Shown here piece by piece: positions 22,201 through 34,200 of a DNA stretch of 64,000 bases. The stretch's first letter is position 1, and each line of letters begins with the position of its first letter. A program made the translations under genes and the position numbers. The notes below the pieces were generated by a model. It was not told where the DNA came from and did not search any database. It was given only the letters and a program-made list of their open reading frames with translations. Source of the DNA: Hippasteria phrygiana (lineage: Eukaryota > Echinodermata > Asteroidea > Valvatida > Goniasteridae); contig JAZGUH010000401.1 in the NCBI GenBank assembly GCA_037893225.1, positions 558,001 to 622,000 of the forward strand, given 5' to 3'.

Positions 22201-25200
22201 TAATTATACGTCCAAAGAATGTACCATAGGTATGCTGCACACACTCTAAAAACTGTGTTTAGCAATTACACACAATCTTGCTATCAGTTTGTAAACATGT
22301 TTAGAAGCTAAACAGTATGTACGTGTCCAATTCCTAAACATCAGTGTTCAATGGCTAAACACTATCCGTCAACACGCTAAACATGCTTAGTGTGTAAACG
22401 TGTTTACAACCTGATAGCAAGAAAGTGTTTAGAAATGTGTTTACTTGCTAAACACTGTTTTTACAGTGCAGTGTTTGATTTTGACTCGGGTTGAGGACAC
22501 TTCCTAGTAAAAATGCCTGGGGTGGGGTAGGGTTAAACTGTGGCATAGAGTTGCTACCATTTGTCTTGTAGGCGGAAAAAGCACTTGTACTGAAATTGCT
22601 ATGGTTGAAAATATCATTAAAAATTAGAAATAATAAATGTACACAGCCATCCCTTGAAAATGTGCCGTGTGTCTGAAAATCATTGGCGAAAACTTTTCCA
22701 AACCAACTTTCATCCCCGAAAGTGTTTTCATTAGTGATTATCGGACAAACAGCGCATTTTCAAGGGGTATACGTAGTCCTGTTCATTATTAGATTCTATT
22801 TTTTGAATGATCTTTCCAATCATAGTAATTTTAGGACAAACACTCTATGTAGTCCAATTGGGCATCTCCAAGGCAGGCGCGGATCGGGGGGGGGGGGGGG
22901 TGTTTGGGGGTCGGAAACCCCCTCCCGGCTCTCCCCCCTCCCCCCGCTCGTTGCCAATTTTTAATTATTTGTTTTTGGCTTGTAAGGACCTACGCCTAGG
23001 TACCGTAGCAAACCAGAAAAGAAAGGCAAAACCCAGTAAAGGTCTGATTTTGCGTGTACGGGTAAGAACAAAACAGAGGTTAAATGGCGCCACCAACGTT
23101 AAGAAACTTTTTGGGCAAATGTACGGGAAAAAAATCAGAACCCCCCCCCCCCCCCCCCCCCCCAACAATCCTGGATCCGCCCCTGCAAGGTAATGTGTTC
23201 TTTTGAGTTTGACATCAAATGTTCGCTTTGATGGGAGCCCCATCTCTTATTAAGCACCTTCCCAAAAGGTGTGAAGGTCTGTTTCTGTTTCTGTATCAGA
23301 TATTTTATGAACATGATCATTATCATAGATTCACAGCTTATTTTAATCTAATCCAATTATAGAAGCCATACGCACACCTTTCAACATGTTGTAAATTTCT
23401 TGTTAAAATCTTTATAAGCCCCAAGAGATTATCATAGGCCAACACCAGAGTGTTAGGCTTGGGCGACTTCATGCAAGAGTCGACTTTACCCGACTTTCCT
23501 AAAATTGAAGTAGCCAGTTCCTGCTTCCTTGAAGTAGATTTTAGGCACCGCCCGATGCTTCTGAAACTCAACGACTTCAAAAAAAGTATTTAAATATTGT
23601 CAATTCCCTGAAAAGACTGCATACAGCACTTCGTAGAACTAGCTGTTTCATCCATTAAACCAATCACTACGCCGCACCGATTCAAAATCGTTAGTGCATG
23701 ATTCTTGGTTGAAGTCGGAGTCAACTCCACAAATGTTGGAGTTTTCCAAACCTACAGAGTGTTGAGTTATTTTTGTCTTAGTCATGAATGCTAACAGAGC
23801 TACCCTCTGTCCTTGACCCAACATTTCTGTAGAAAGTCCGATGTTGGCCATCGTTATTGTCAGGATGCCTGGAAAGCACTGCAAATAAACACTGCCTCTT
23901 CCCAGATTGTATCGTACAATCTGGATCTGGATGGAACTCTGACAAAACGGCTACCCGCATCACATCAGGGTTAAATTTGGGCATGATCCCTGGCTGCACA
24001 GAATTATGGGTTTATACACCCCACCCGAAGAAAGATTCTGATAAAATTGTGGGACGACCAGCATAGGGCAAGATGGTAAGCTGGGGGTCACAGGTTCAAG
24101 CCCCTCCAGTTGTCAATGTTCATTAATCTCTCTAAAAATTGATTAAATTGAACAAAGAAAACTGGCAGGAGTGGGATTCGAACCTGCGAACTCCGGAATA
24201 CTGCACCGGCTCTCCACCAACTGAGCTATATTGCTCTTTGTTGGCGATTTCTCAAATTGTCAGAGTCTTTGTTGATAGGGGTGCTCGTCCGAAGTCATAA
24301 ACCCATAATGCCATATAGCCAGGGATTCAAGTTTACCTATTTAGTTTCCCTTGTGGTTTGTGAGATCAAAATGAAATGACACATTCTCTTTGCTCTGCCA
24401 AAATGTGGAAATTAATCTGCCACCAGCTTGGATTTCTCCCTTCTACTCACTTTGACTAGATCCCTGCCCGTTCACCCTGGGATGCGCCGCGGGCCGTCGA
24501 GTGGGATAGTATGACCCTTCAGTCTTGGACAGACGCCAACTGCTGGACTCAGTACACCAAGGATGTGATGACCATTTTCTGCAGGCTAGCATTTAGCACA
24601 GAGCCCAACGACCTCTCTTTCCTCTTCTTCCTCTGGTACATCAAAGTTGGCGGGGGTGAGGCTGATTTCTCTTTTTATAATGTTGCACAAAGCTTCATCG
24701 AGTAAACAGATTACTCATCGTGAGAGCAGATAAATATTTTTGCAGTAGACCCTTTTCACATGTTTTCATGGACCACATGGTGTTGTGAAGCAATGAAGTA
24801 CTTATTCAAGTAAACTAGTCGAGCGTGCCTCAGGCTTACATGTGATGGAACCATGCCCCATACAATACAAGTACTACGATTACTCTATGGTGGTCCACAC
24901 ATGCTGGTTTTTGTTTACATTTCATGCTTTCTGGTTACTTTCTGGGAAAAGGCCTATAAATTGATCAGATTCCCCAAGTGTTTATTAATTAACTTGAAAA
25001 CTTTTGATTCTACCGATTTAAGAGCTGCCCAAATCTCAATTTTGAAGAAAACAAATTGACTTGAGCCTTACCATGCTAAATCCAACGATATGGAAAATTC
25101 TTGTTTGATTTTATTGATCTGAGCACTCGACAGAAGACCTTTTGTTTCAGCTGTTGGCTTCAGTTTGATTTTGTTGGATTGAGCGGGCTTGACACTTTGC

Positions 25201-28200
25201 TGTCACTTGGTTCGTATAGGGAGTGCGTAGGGTGCTAGTGGAAAGGGGGGGGGGGGGGGGGGGGTGGAGAGAGTTGTTAATCGAGTCACAAGTCACATTA
25301 CAAGTCACTTCACAGTTCTGGTCTCAAGCCATGTAACAAGCTACAAACACACTATATAACAAAAGCATTCCTTTGTCATTGTTCATCACATGTTGCTCGT
25401 GAGCTGACTTGTGAGCTGACTTGAGAGCTGACTTGAGAGCTGACTTGAGAGCTGACTTGAGAGCTGACTTGAGAGCTGACTTGAGAGCTGACTTGAGAGC
25501 TGACTTGAGAGCTGACTTGAGAGCTGACTTGAGAGCTGACTTGAGAGCTGACTTGAGAGCTGACTTGAGAGCTGACTTGAGAGCTGACTTGAGAGCTGAC
25601 TTGAGAGCTGACTTGAGAGCTGACTTGAGAGCTGACTTGAGAGCTGACTTGAGAGCTGACTTGAGAGCTGACTTGAGAGCTGACTTGAGAGCTGACTTGT
25701 GAGCTGACTTGTGAGCTGACTTGTGAGCTGACTTGTGAGCTGACTTGTGAGCTGACTTGTGAGCTGACTTGTGAGCTGACTTGTGAGCTGACTTGTGAGC
25801 TGACTTGTGAGCTGACTTGTGAGCTGACTTGTGAGCTGACTTGTGAGCTGACTTGTGAGCTGACTTGTGAGCTGACTTGTGAGCTGACTTGTGAGCTGAC
25901 TTGTGAGCTGACTTGTGAGCTGACTTGTGAGCTGACTTGTGAGCTGACTTGTGAGCTGACTTGTGAGCTGACTTGTGAGCTGACTTGTGAGCTGACTTGT
26001 GAGCTGACTTGTGATTGACAACTCTGGGGGGGGGGGGGGTAAGGTTAATGCTTATTTTGTGTTGATAGATCTTTGGAGGATATTAACGTTGGTATGTTTA
26101 TATTGTTTTGTTAATATTTAGGGGTGCTGAGGTTCATGAGCACAACAAATGGTGGGCAGGTCAGTCAAACAGTCCTCTACAATTAAATTACTCTGCATTT
26201 TGAAAAAGTTCTTTAACTACATGGATTAAAGTCAGACTGTCAGACTGACAAATGTCAGACTGACAAATGTTATTCTTGCCGACAGGAGAGGAAGTTTGTC
26301 GGTGGGTCCATGCAAGTCAGCGAGGGGTTGGCAGAGAAACTTGGCAAAGGTAAGCAATCATTTCTTAAACTATTTAGAACATAATGTTCACATCCATTCT
26401 TCCTTAAGCTGCTATGTCACTGCTTTTGGAATGTATCACCTTGAAAATTTAATTTTCAAATTTAATTGTTAATTTGTTAGCATTTAATTTATGAGCTTTC
26501 CAAAAAAAAAAAAAAATATTAGTAACAGATTTGACGAGTTTCAAATATTGAATCGGGAGCGGGACACTCCTTATTCCCAGAGTATTTATGTATGTGGTGT
26601 TCGCAAATGCGCACGTACCAGTGGTCACAAAAATGCATGTAACACAGGTGCTGATGTTAATCAAGCAATGTAACTTGGAATAGGCTACTTACTCCTGCTT
26701 ACACCTGCTATATGCACAGTACTGTGCTGCCTATGTTCGTTCGCAACAGGAACAGTCTGGGAACTTGTTGATCGCACCTCGTATTGGGGTTTTGGTATTC
26801 ACTGATGCCATTTTTTTACATTATGCGTGCCCATACCGCGAATGGGACATGCCGAGAAGCGTCGGGTTTTGCCAGAGCCGGTCACAAATGAGTTTGGAAG
26901 CACTGTCACCCAGGGCTGTAGTCGAGTCCCTGCAAGTCCTTTCACAAGTCCTTTCGCAAGTCCAGTCACAAGTCATTTCATGAAGCCAGTCACAAGTAAC
27001 TGGATGAACAATGACAAACGAATGCTTTTGTCAAAGCTCATTTGAATAGCTTGTGATTGAAATTAGGACTGGAGGGTTTGTGATGGACTTGCAAGGACTT
27101 GCAGGGACTTGTGATGGACTCGACTACAGCCCTGCTGTGTCCTACCCCTTCCCCAGATCTCTCCCTTCTTCCAACCACATCCCATCCAGCTCTCAATGTA
27201 CCTCTGTACCATGACTGTGTCTTTCATTCAGGCATCCTACATGATCAGTGCCATTCCCATTGCTCTGCTCAATAAACTCAGCTTCCAGCCCGGCCTTCCT
27301 TCATTGAAAAATCAGGTTAGTCTATCCACTCTCTACTGCTGCATATTGGTGTTTGTTGTTTGTAGGGAATTAATAAATAAATATGTTGCTATTTTCACAG
27401 CAATATAAAGTTATTCTTTGAATAAGAAGCATCGATTAAAAACAAATCCATCTACTTTTGATCATTGGATTATTATGTACAAAATTATAGTTACTTGCAG
27501 CTCAACAATAATTCTGCTCTCACATTCTGAAAGTTATGTCATTTTCAAAAGTTTTATACGCGTGCATTAGCGTTGTCTTACATTATGAAGTTCAATACAT
27601 CCTGTGCGCGCACCCATCCTCACATATGGGTAGATATGGGGTACCTCTATTGTGGACTTTACTTTCCTTCTTTTATTCTCCATTGTCCCCATTGTTACCC
27701 GTTCTTCCCGGTACCCCGTAAGGAGACTAATGTAAAAACACCTACTAGGCTCTCCCTGTAGCGTATCGGCTAAGAACAGCTGGTTATGACGCGCCGTGTT
27801 TAAACAACTTCCAGCCGTGTATAAACAACCGTTTAAATACACCCACGTGAAAGGCTCTCGACCAATAGGGATAGTGAAACTCGCTTAGGCATTTATGAAT
27901 TTGTTTTTAAATTCCAATGCCTCTTAAATGTTGTAAAAGAACATCTGGTTTTGCTGTAATTTTTAGAAATAAATGGATTTGGGGGTTAGTATTTCATAGC
28001 GTGCTATACTGTAACACTGACCTGTTCAAAGTTTTGTGTGCATAGATGCTGGGAAAACAAAGATAAAACATTTTTTTTCTAGTAGTCTGGTTCCCTGAAC
28101 CTGCTTTAGACAAATCGGAGCAATATATACAGTCAGGAAATTATCAGGTCGGGGAACTAGACTATTTCTAACGATTGTCGACCGACAATCATTGTAAAAC

Positions 28201-31200
28201 AATATAAATTTCCACTTTTCTTGAAAACGACAGTAAACCAGGTGCTGTGACTTCACAGGATGCTTGAAACTGCCGTTTACTTAGTCTAGTATGGTATTTC
28301 GTAATAATTTAGTATTTTTTTATGTTTGCAAATATTGTATACTAACTTTAACACAGCTGGTCCAGCGCATGCCGATGGGTTCTGTCATCAAGACCTTCGT
28401 GTTCTACAAGACAAAGTTCTGGAGAGACCACGGTATGATCACTTTAAGTCTTTCAGAAACATGCACTGCGTGTAATTAAATCACGTACCATGTGGCCAAT
28501 GTTGTCAAGTTTTCATAAAAAGCAATGTTTTGACTTTTGATTTTTGTCTAGTCACAAATACATGTACCGGTACCTTGGACAGTTAGCCAAATGTGGGGGG
28601 GGGGGGGGGGCCTTGGAATGGAGCCAGTCCGCCAGCAGTGGGCGTGGCCTATATTGAGGTGTGGTATGGTAAAAGTAGGGCTGTTGCAGGATGCATGGGA
28701 TGCTTGAATAAAGACAGCGCGACAGTCTCACATATTTTGGGCCAGTTTGCAAGCATGCAGTTTGTAAATGCTGACGCCGTGAGATTTTGCCATTTTTCCA
28801 CGAAATTTGGGCCCGTACGGGCGCCTTATCCCGAATCGGTGGATATGTGACTGAGGCATTAGGTTTAGTCACGACAACTTGTTTGGAAAAAAATGAAGCT
28901 CAAAATCATTGAACTGTGGGAATACTCTCAAGTCTCAACAGTGCAAATATCAAATCTTCCCCATACAATATTTTGAGTAAAATTCAGTTATAAAACTTGG
29001 AATATGATAGGAAAGGGTTTTCCGGATTTAAACAATTTTAAAATCCCCAAATCAAATTCTCAGGATGTAACTTATAAAATGGCCTTGTGCGACTTTCCAC
29101 TGATTCTGTCATATGAAGCACGATATGGGGGAAAAGGGACCCCCCTCTTTTGTGTTGGTCATTGTGTTCCCGGAATCTCAGGAATTCTATTCAGAAATCT
29201 AGGGGGATGTGTTAGATAACAATAATCTGGAGTGTGCTTAGGGTAGAGGGATAAAAGGGGGGGGGGGTACCCTTTTCCCCCATATCGTGCAAGGTATCGA
29301 TTCTGTTGAGCCATGTCACATACTGTACATGTACACTGAACGTGGACAGTGCAAAATACTGTACTTATTTGTATTATTTTCCTGTCGCAGATTACAATGG
29401 TATCGTTCTTGGATCTGAAGGACCTATAGTTGGCTCGTTTGAGGATATCAAACCAGATGGTTCACACCCAGCGATCATAGGGTACATTTTTTTTTCTTCC
29501 GCTCAAAATATAAACAAAGGCCGTGTCCGAAACGGGCTTCCAGAGCTACGGCTACGGCTATTGTCAGCATTTCTTCACGCATTTGTAATGGCCGCACACC
29601 TAGACAATAGCCCTAGACAAGAGTTTCGGATGCGGCCTTACTTAGTTTCTTCTGCTGTTTTATCCCTTACCCTGCCAAATGCAACAGAATGCACAAATGG
29701 TAAAAAGTTGTTGTTGCAAGGCATGTCTCCTGGTCTGTTGCATTTAGCAGGATCACATGAAGCACAAGATGCACATAAAAGCCTCCAGTAACAAGGCTGG
29801 TACAGATGAGTTCACTGTGCACAGTGCAACAGAATCCATCTCTGCATTTTTTTACATTTAGCAGGGTTCTTATTTCAGCGCTGTTGCATTCTGTTGCATT
29901 TGGCAGGGTGCTTAGTGAATACTTCGTGGGGGTTAGGGTTATTGTACTACATGTACTAATGGACCAGTTATTTGCATGTATGAGAACGAAGTCTACTGAG
30001 TCATATCCAGCGACAGCATATGATGCGCGATATGGGGCAGAGGGAAACCCCCCCCCCCCCCCTCTTTTGTGTTGGTCATTGTGTTTCCGGAATCTCAGGA
30101 ATTATTTTCAGAGGTCTAGGGGGGGGGGGGGGGGGGGTGTTAGGTAACAATAGTCTGGAGAGTGTAAACAGTATAGGGACAAAAAGGGGTACCCCTCTGC
30201 CCCATGTCGTGCTGGGTATAAGTGACAGTGGGGTATTCTCTATGTCTACCTACTTCAGAAAGTGATGAATCCCTTGGCAGGGGCGGATCCAGACATTTTT
30301 GAAGGCGGGGGGGGGTGTTTCTGAAATTTGCCCAGAAAGGTGACTCCCCGGATCCGGGGGGGGGGGGGGGGCTGACATACCTTCTCACCATTTAACCTCT
30401 TTGTTTTGTTCTTACCCATAGGCAAATGCAACTTTAGGCGTAGGCCCCTACAAGCAAACCCCCCCCCCCCCCCCCCCGGATCCGCGCCTGCTTGGTTGTG
30501 AATTTCGGTTCAAAATGGACAGGTGTATGTGAATGTGATTTTAATACGGAGGGTTCAAAATCACACCCAGAGCCCAGAATCACAATGTGGTTAAAGCTGT
30601 TAAACCCAAAAGTCACAATGTACACTTTGTCAAGGTGGGACAATAGTTTACAGGCTTTGAGTACGATGTCAAGAATTCCTGAGATTCCGGGAACACAATG
30701 ACCAACACAAAGATCGCAAAGATCATTCAATTTCGTAAAAGCCAGCAGCAAGAGGCTGGTCAACCATTCAATTTCATCAATTGGCAAACATTTTTCAAAT
30801 GTTTACATTCAAATTCGTTTTTATGGTATGTGCGCTTTCTGATTCGTATTTTAATTTGACGTGGTCCCAACATTAGCAGAAATAAAGAAGAAAACATAAA
30901 GACCAGTGCAAACTATCACAAGGCTATAGCGAAAGACTTTGTTTTCATTTCAAACTTATCACCATAACTTTTCAAACTTTACTTAACAGTCTTCTAGATA
31001 CAGGGTACAGGCTTTAACTTTAATCATGGGGTAACAAAGCCAAAGGAACAATTATTGCAATTAAGACAAAACAAATGACGTACATGTAAATGAAATGCAA
31101 ACAACACCGAAACGCATCTAACAAAGAAAAACTCAAGTGCCAGTAAAAGAGCTATTGCCAGCTTCCTCGAATAAGCAAGCCATACCGGTAACTCATGTTT

Positions 31201-34200
31201 AACTTGAACGCACAGAATTTGAAATTCATTGCCCATAAACGAAAAAGAAAACAAAAACTAGCAACAAATTCATGTGCGCTTCGATGAGCCTTAATTTGAT
31301 TTCATCAACTGTAGATAGGTAGTATATAGAAATTCAACTGAAGATTGGTGAAAATGTAGTCTTGAATGCCTATAAACGAAATAGAATGACTAAAACGAAC
31401 CTGAATGAAAAGAACGAAATCATGTGTGCACAAACACGAAATTGAATGCAATAGCTAAAAAGAAACCCTAGTTTGATTGAATTAGGGAGAAATGCGTGAA
31501 TTTTAATGCGTGTTAATGGAATTGAATTAATTTGTGATGAAATTGGCCGGGGAAAACTTATATTTGCTTGCACGCTATAAAATACTAACCCCAAATCCAT
31601 TTATTTCTGAAAATTACAGCAAAAGCAAATGGTGTATACATGTACTACCGGTACCTTTAAGCACCACCCTGTGACATATTGACCAAATACTGCCATTACT
31701 GCCAATTACTGCCAATTACTGCCAATTACTGCCAATTACTGCCAATTACTGCCAATTACTGCCATGCAGCACCACTTTTGTGGGACTTTTGTCGAAACGT
31801 CGCAGCTGTGATAAGTCAATACATCAAGGAGTGGTGTGAAATGGATCGGTTTATTGGAGTTAGAACCAAGTGAGTAATAGATAGATTCATAAAGTGGTCC
31901 ATATGTCCACAAACATTATCCTGTCGTCTTTTATTCTATCCTTTGAAGGTTTATAAATGGAGAGAAAGCCAGGAAATACTGCTTGCTGTCTAAAGAAGCC
32001 AGGTGCGTACAGGAGTGGGTTTTACCAGTAAATGATGTAATGTGGATGTAGGATGTGCAGTTATCTTATTGTTGGCTTGGTATCATGAAATTCTGCATCG
32101 CCATCACGTTTTGTCTTTGTAGAGTCAATGATCATATTGGCCTACCTAACACAGTGATGTTCATTTTGCCCTTCAGCCTGTTCAAGTGACCAGAGCTATG
32201 TTAGTGGATGCATCCTCAAAAAAGCATTCGTCCCAAATTACTATAGTTGAAAAGATCATTAAAAAAATAATAATAATGTACACGACCACCCATTGAAAAT
32301 GCGCCGTTTGTCTGAAAACCATTGTATAGTATGTGTAGTTTTTCGTCAATGATTTCAAACAAAATGGTGCATTTTTTGAGGAATGGTCGTGTAGATAGCA
32401 ATTTTGGGACAAAAGCTTCTTCCACCTAAGAGGCAAAGTGTTCCTTTAAACAGGCGGCATTTTTAGTATTGCTGTATGTGTCGAGGTACCACATTTCGTG
32501 CTTTGCACACTTCCGGGTTGAAAGCGAGGATGTCAATGCTAAACAAAAACAGTGCTATTCAACAAATAATTCATTCATGCATGAATGAATCACGCCATAA
32601 ATGGCAGGGCAGCGCACGTTTAGCATAATCAGCTGTTTACTTACCACTGAGAGCCTCTTTTAACAAACCCAGAAGTGCGCAGATCGGTGCTATTTTCGTC
32701 AATTTGGAATTAGTCTATGAGAACTGACAACATTGTCACCAGAATCATGTCCATATTCATCAGGAGATCAAACTAGGTAAATACGCTCTTTCTAATGAGT
32801 ATCAGAAACTGTAATGTAGAAAAAAAATCCTCAAAGACTCATTTTGTGGGATCCGGTTTTATAAATTTTTGCAAAGCCATACTTGTGGATTCAGTTTGTT
32901 TTTTAAATTGTGAACTGCTCAGAAGGAAATAGTAATTTCATTTCACCGTGATGGTATCCTATGATTAACCCTAACTCCCTAGGGTGTGTGAAAATTCAAA
33001 TTGAAATTGGAGGATTAGGGAATGTTAGGGTAAAAACCTCTAATATAACTTCATAAAGAAAATTGATAATATAATTCAGAAAATCAAGTGCTTCGTTAAA
33101 AGAAAAATCACCAACAAATTAGGGTTATATTTGCAGTTGTAATTATTCGTCAATCAAACCACAAGTTTCAATTATGTTAGGTATGAATTACATAGAAGAA
33201 AGCATTGTTTTTATAGCAGCTGTTTGACTGGACTTCTTTCAAGCATTTTGACTTTGGTTAGATAAATCTAACGAATTCCTATTATGTTTTTTACTTCAAG
33301 TTCTTCTTGTCTTATTGTAGGAAAAGGGCCATTTGTGAGTACTATGCAAAAGCGTTTGGAACTGACGAAGCCCTACATGTAAGTGCAGAGTGCTTCTTGT
33401 AGTTTATCCATATTTATCGTAATGTCTCATTTGCCATTGTTGATTCACCCAATCAGGAAATGTAAATGCATTCACTTCCACTTCTTTGGACTTTTGGTCT
33501 CAAGATCTCTCATGTAGTACTCAATCCAAATACATTTCTACAGTTCATCCTGTAACAAGATATTGGTTTATTTTCCAAGATGGTAATTTGCCCGTGTGAT
33601 CACTTTTTAACTTTAAGATCCAACCTTTTTTCCATTTGTTTCATTACCTTTTTGAAACTCAAAGGGAAATATGCTTTGGAGATGCCCAATTGGTATACAA
33701 AAAAGCATTCGTCCTCAAATGCTGAATTGGAAATATTAATAAAAAGTATAATAGAATGATGTACATGACAGTGATGTAGTCCAGACCATCACAAGACCAC
33801 ACAAGACCCTGCTAGACCAGCACAAGACCAGCACAAGATCTTCAGTCTTAATTCAAGTTTTGAAATGAACTAATAGAAGCATTCCTTTGTCATGGTTTAT
33901 GCCTGTTACTTGTGCCTGTAACAAGCTGGTCTTGTGAATGGTCTTGTGCATGGTCTCGACTACATCACTGGTACACGACCATCCCTTGAAAATTTGTGTG
34001 AAGATCATTGACAAAATGTTTTCAAGGAGAAAAGTTTGGTTTGGAAAAGTGGACCATTGGAAACCGGATAGGCTAGTACGCATAGTTTTTAGTCAATGAT
34101 TTTTTAATGAAACGGCGCATTTTCAAGGGATCGTCGTGTACATTATTATATTCTACCTTTTAATGATCTTTCCAACCATATCAATTTTAGGACGAATGCT

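Larger units (their letters stand above)
26350..27231 (+). other. MAO interval where an expected exon is not found
   Basis: Exon 7 ends in phase 1 at 26349 and the next recognisable exon begins in phase 0 at 27232. In vertebrate MAOs about 30 residues lie between these points. I read all three plus-strand frames of this interval and found nothing like them. The space holds a mariner end fragment (26600-26787) and a hAT-like MITE (26911-27134). Confidence 0.6.

Noticed and set aside
24160..24240. tRNA gene on the minus strand
   Set aside because: Same SINE head; anticodon loop is nine bases with a four-pair stem, and the acceptor stem has mismatches.
25401..26012. CRISPR-like array
   Set aside because: No spacers: the units are directly contiguous 12-mers in an animal genome.
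25386..26021. 211-residue (TSQL/SSQL)n and 93-residue (RADL)n open frames
   Set aside because: They are automatic products of a 12-bp tandem repeat without stops; there are no splice or expression signals.
26286..27315. Direct splicing of MAO exon 7 to the exon at 27232
   Set aside because: The phases do not agree; the joined frame meets a stop after about 15 codons.
27936..31640. Inverted repeat of ~65 bp (27945-28008 with 31572-31632) flanking MAO exons 9 and 10
   Set aside because: Similarity ends abruptly on both sides without termini or duplications; two scattered copies of an old repeat are more likely than TIRs of one element.
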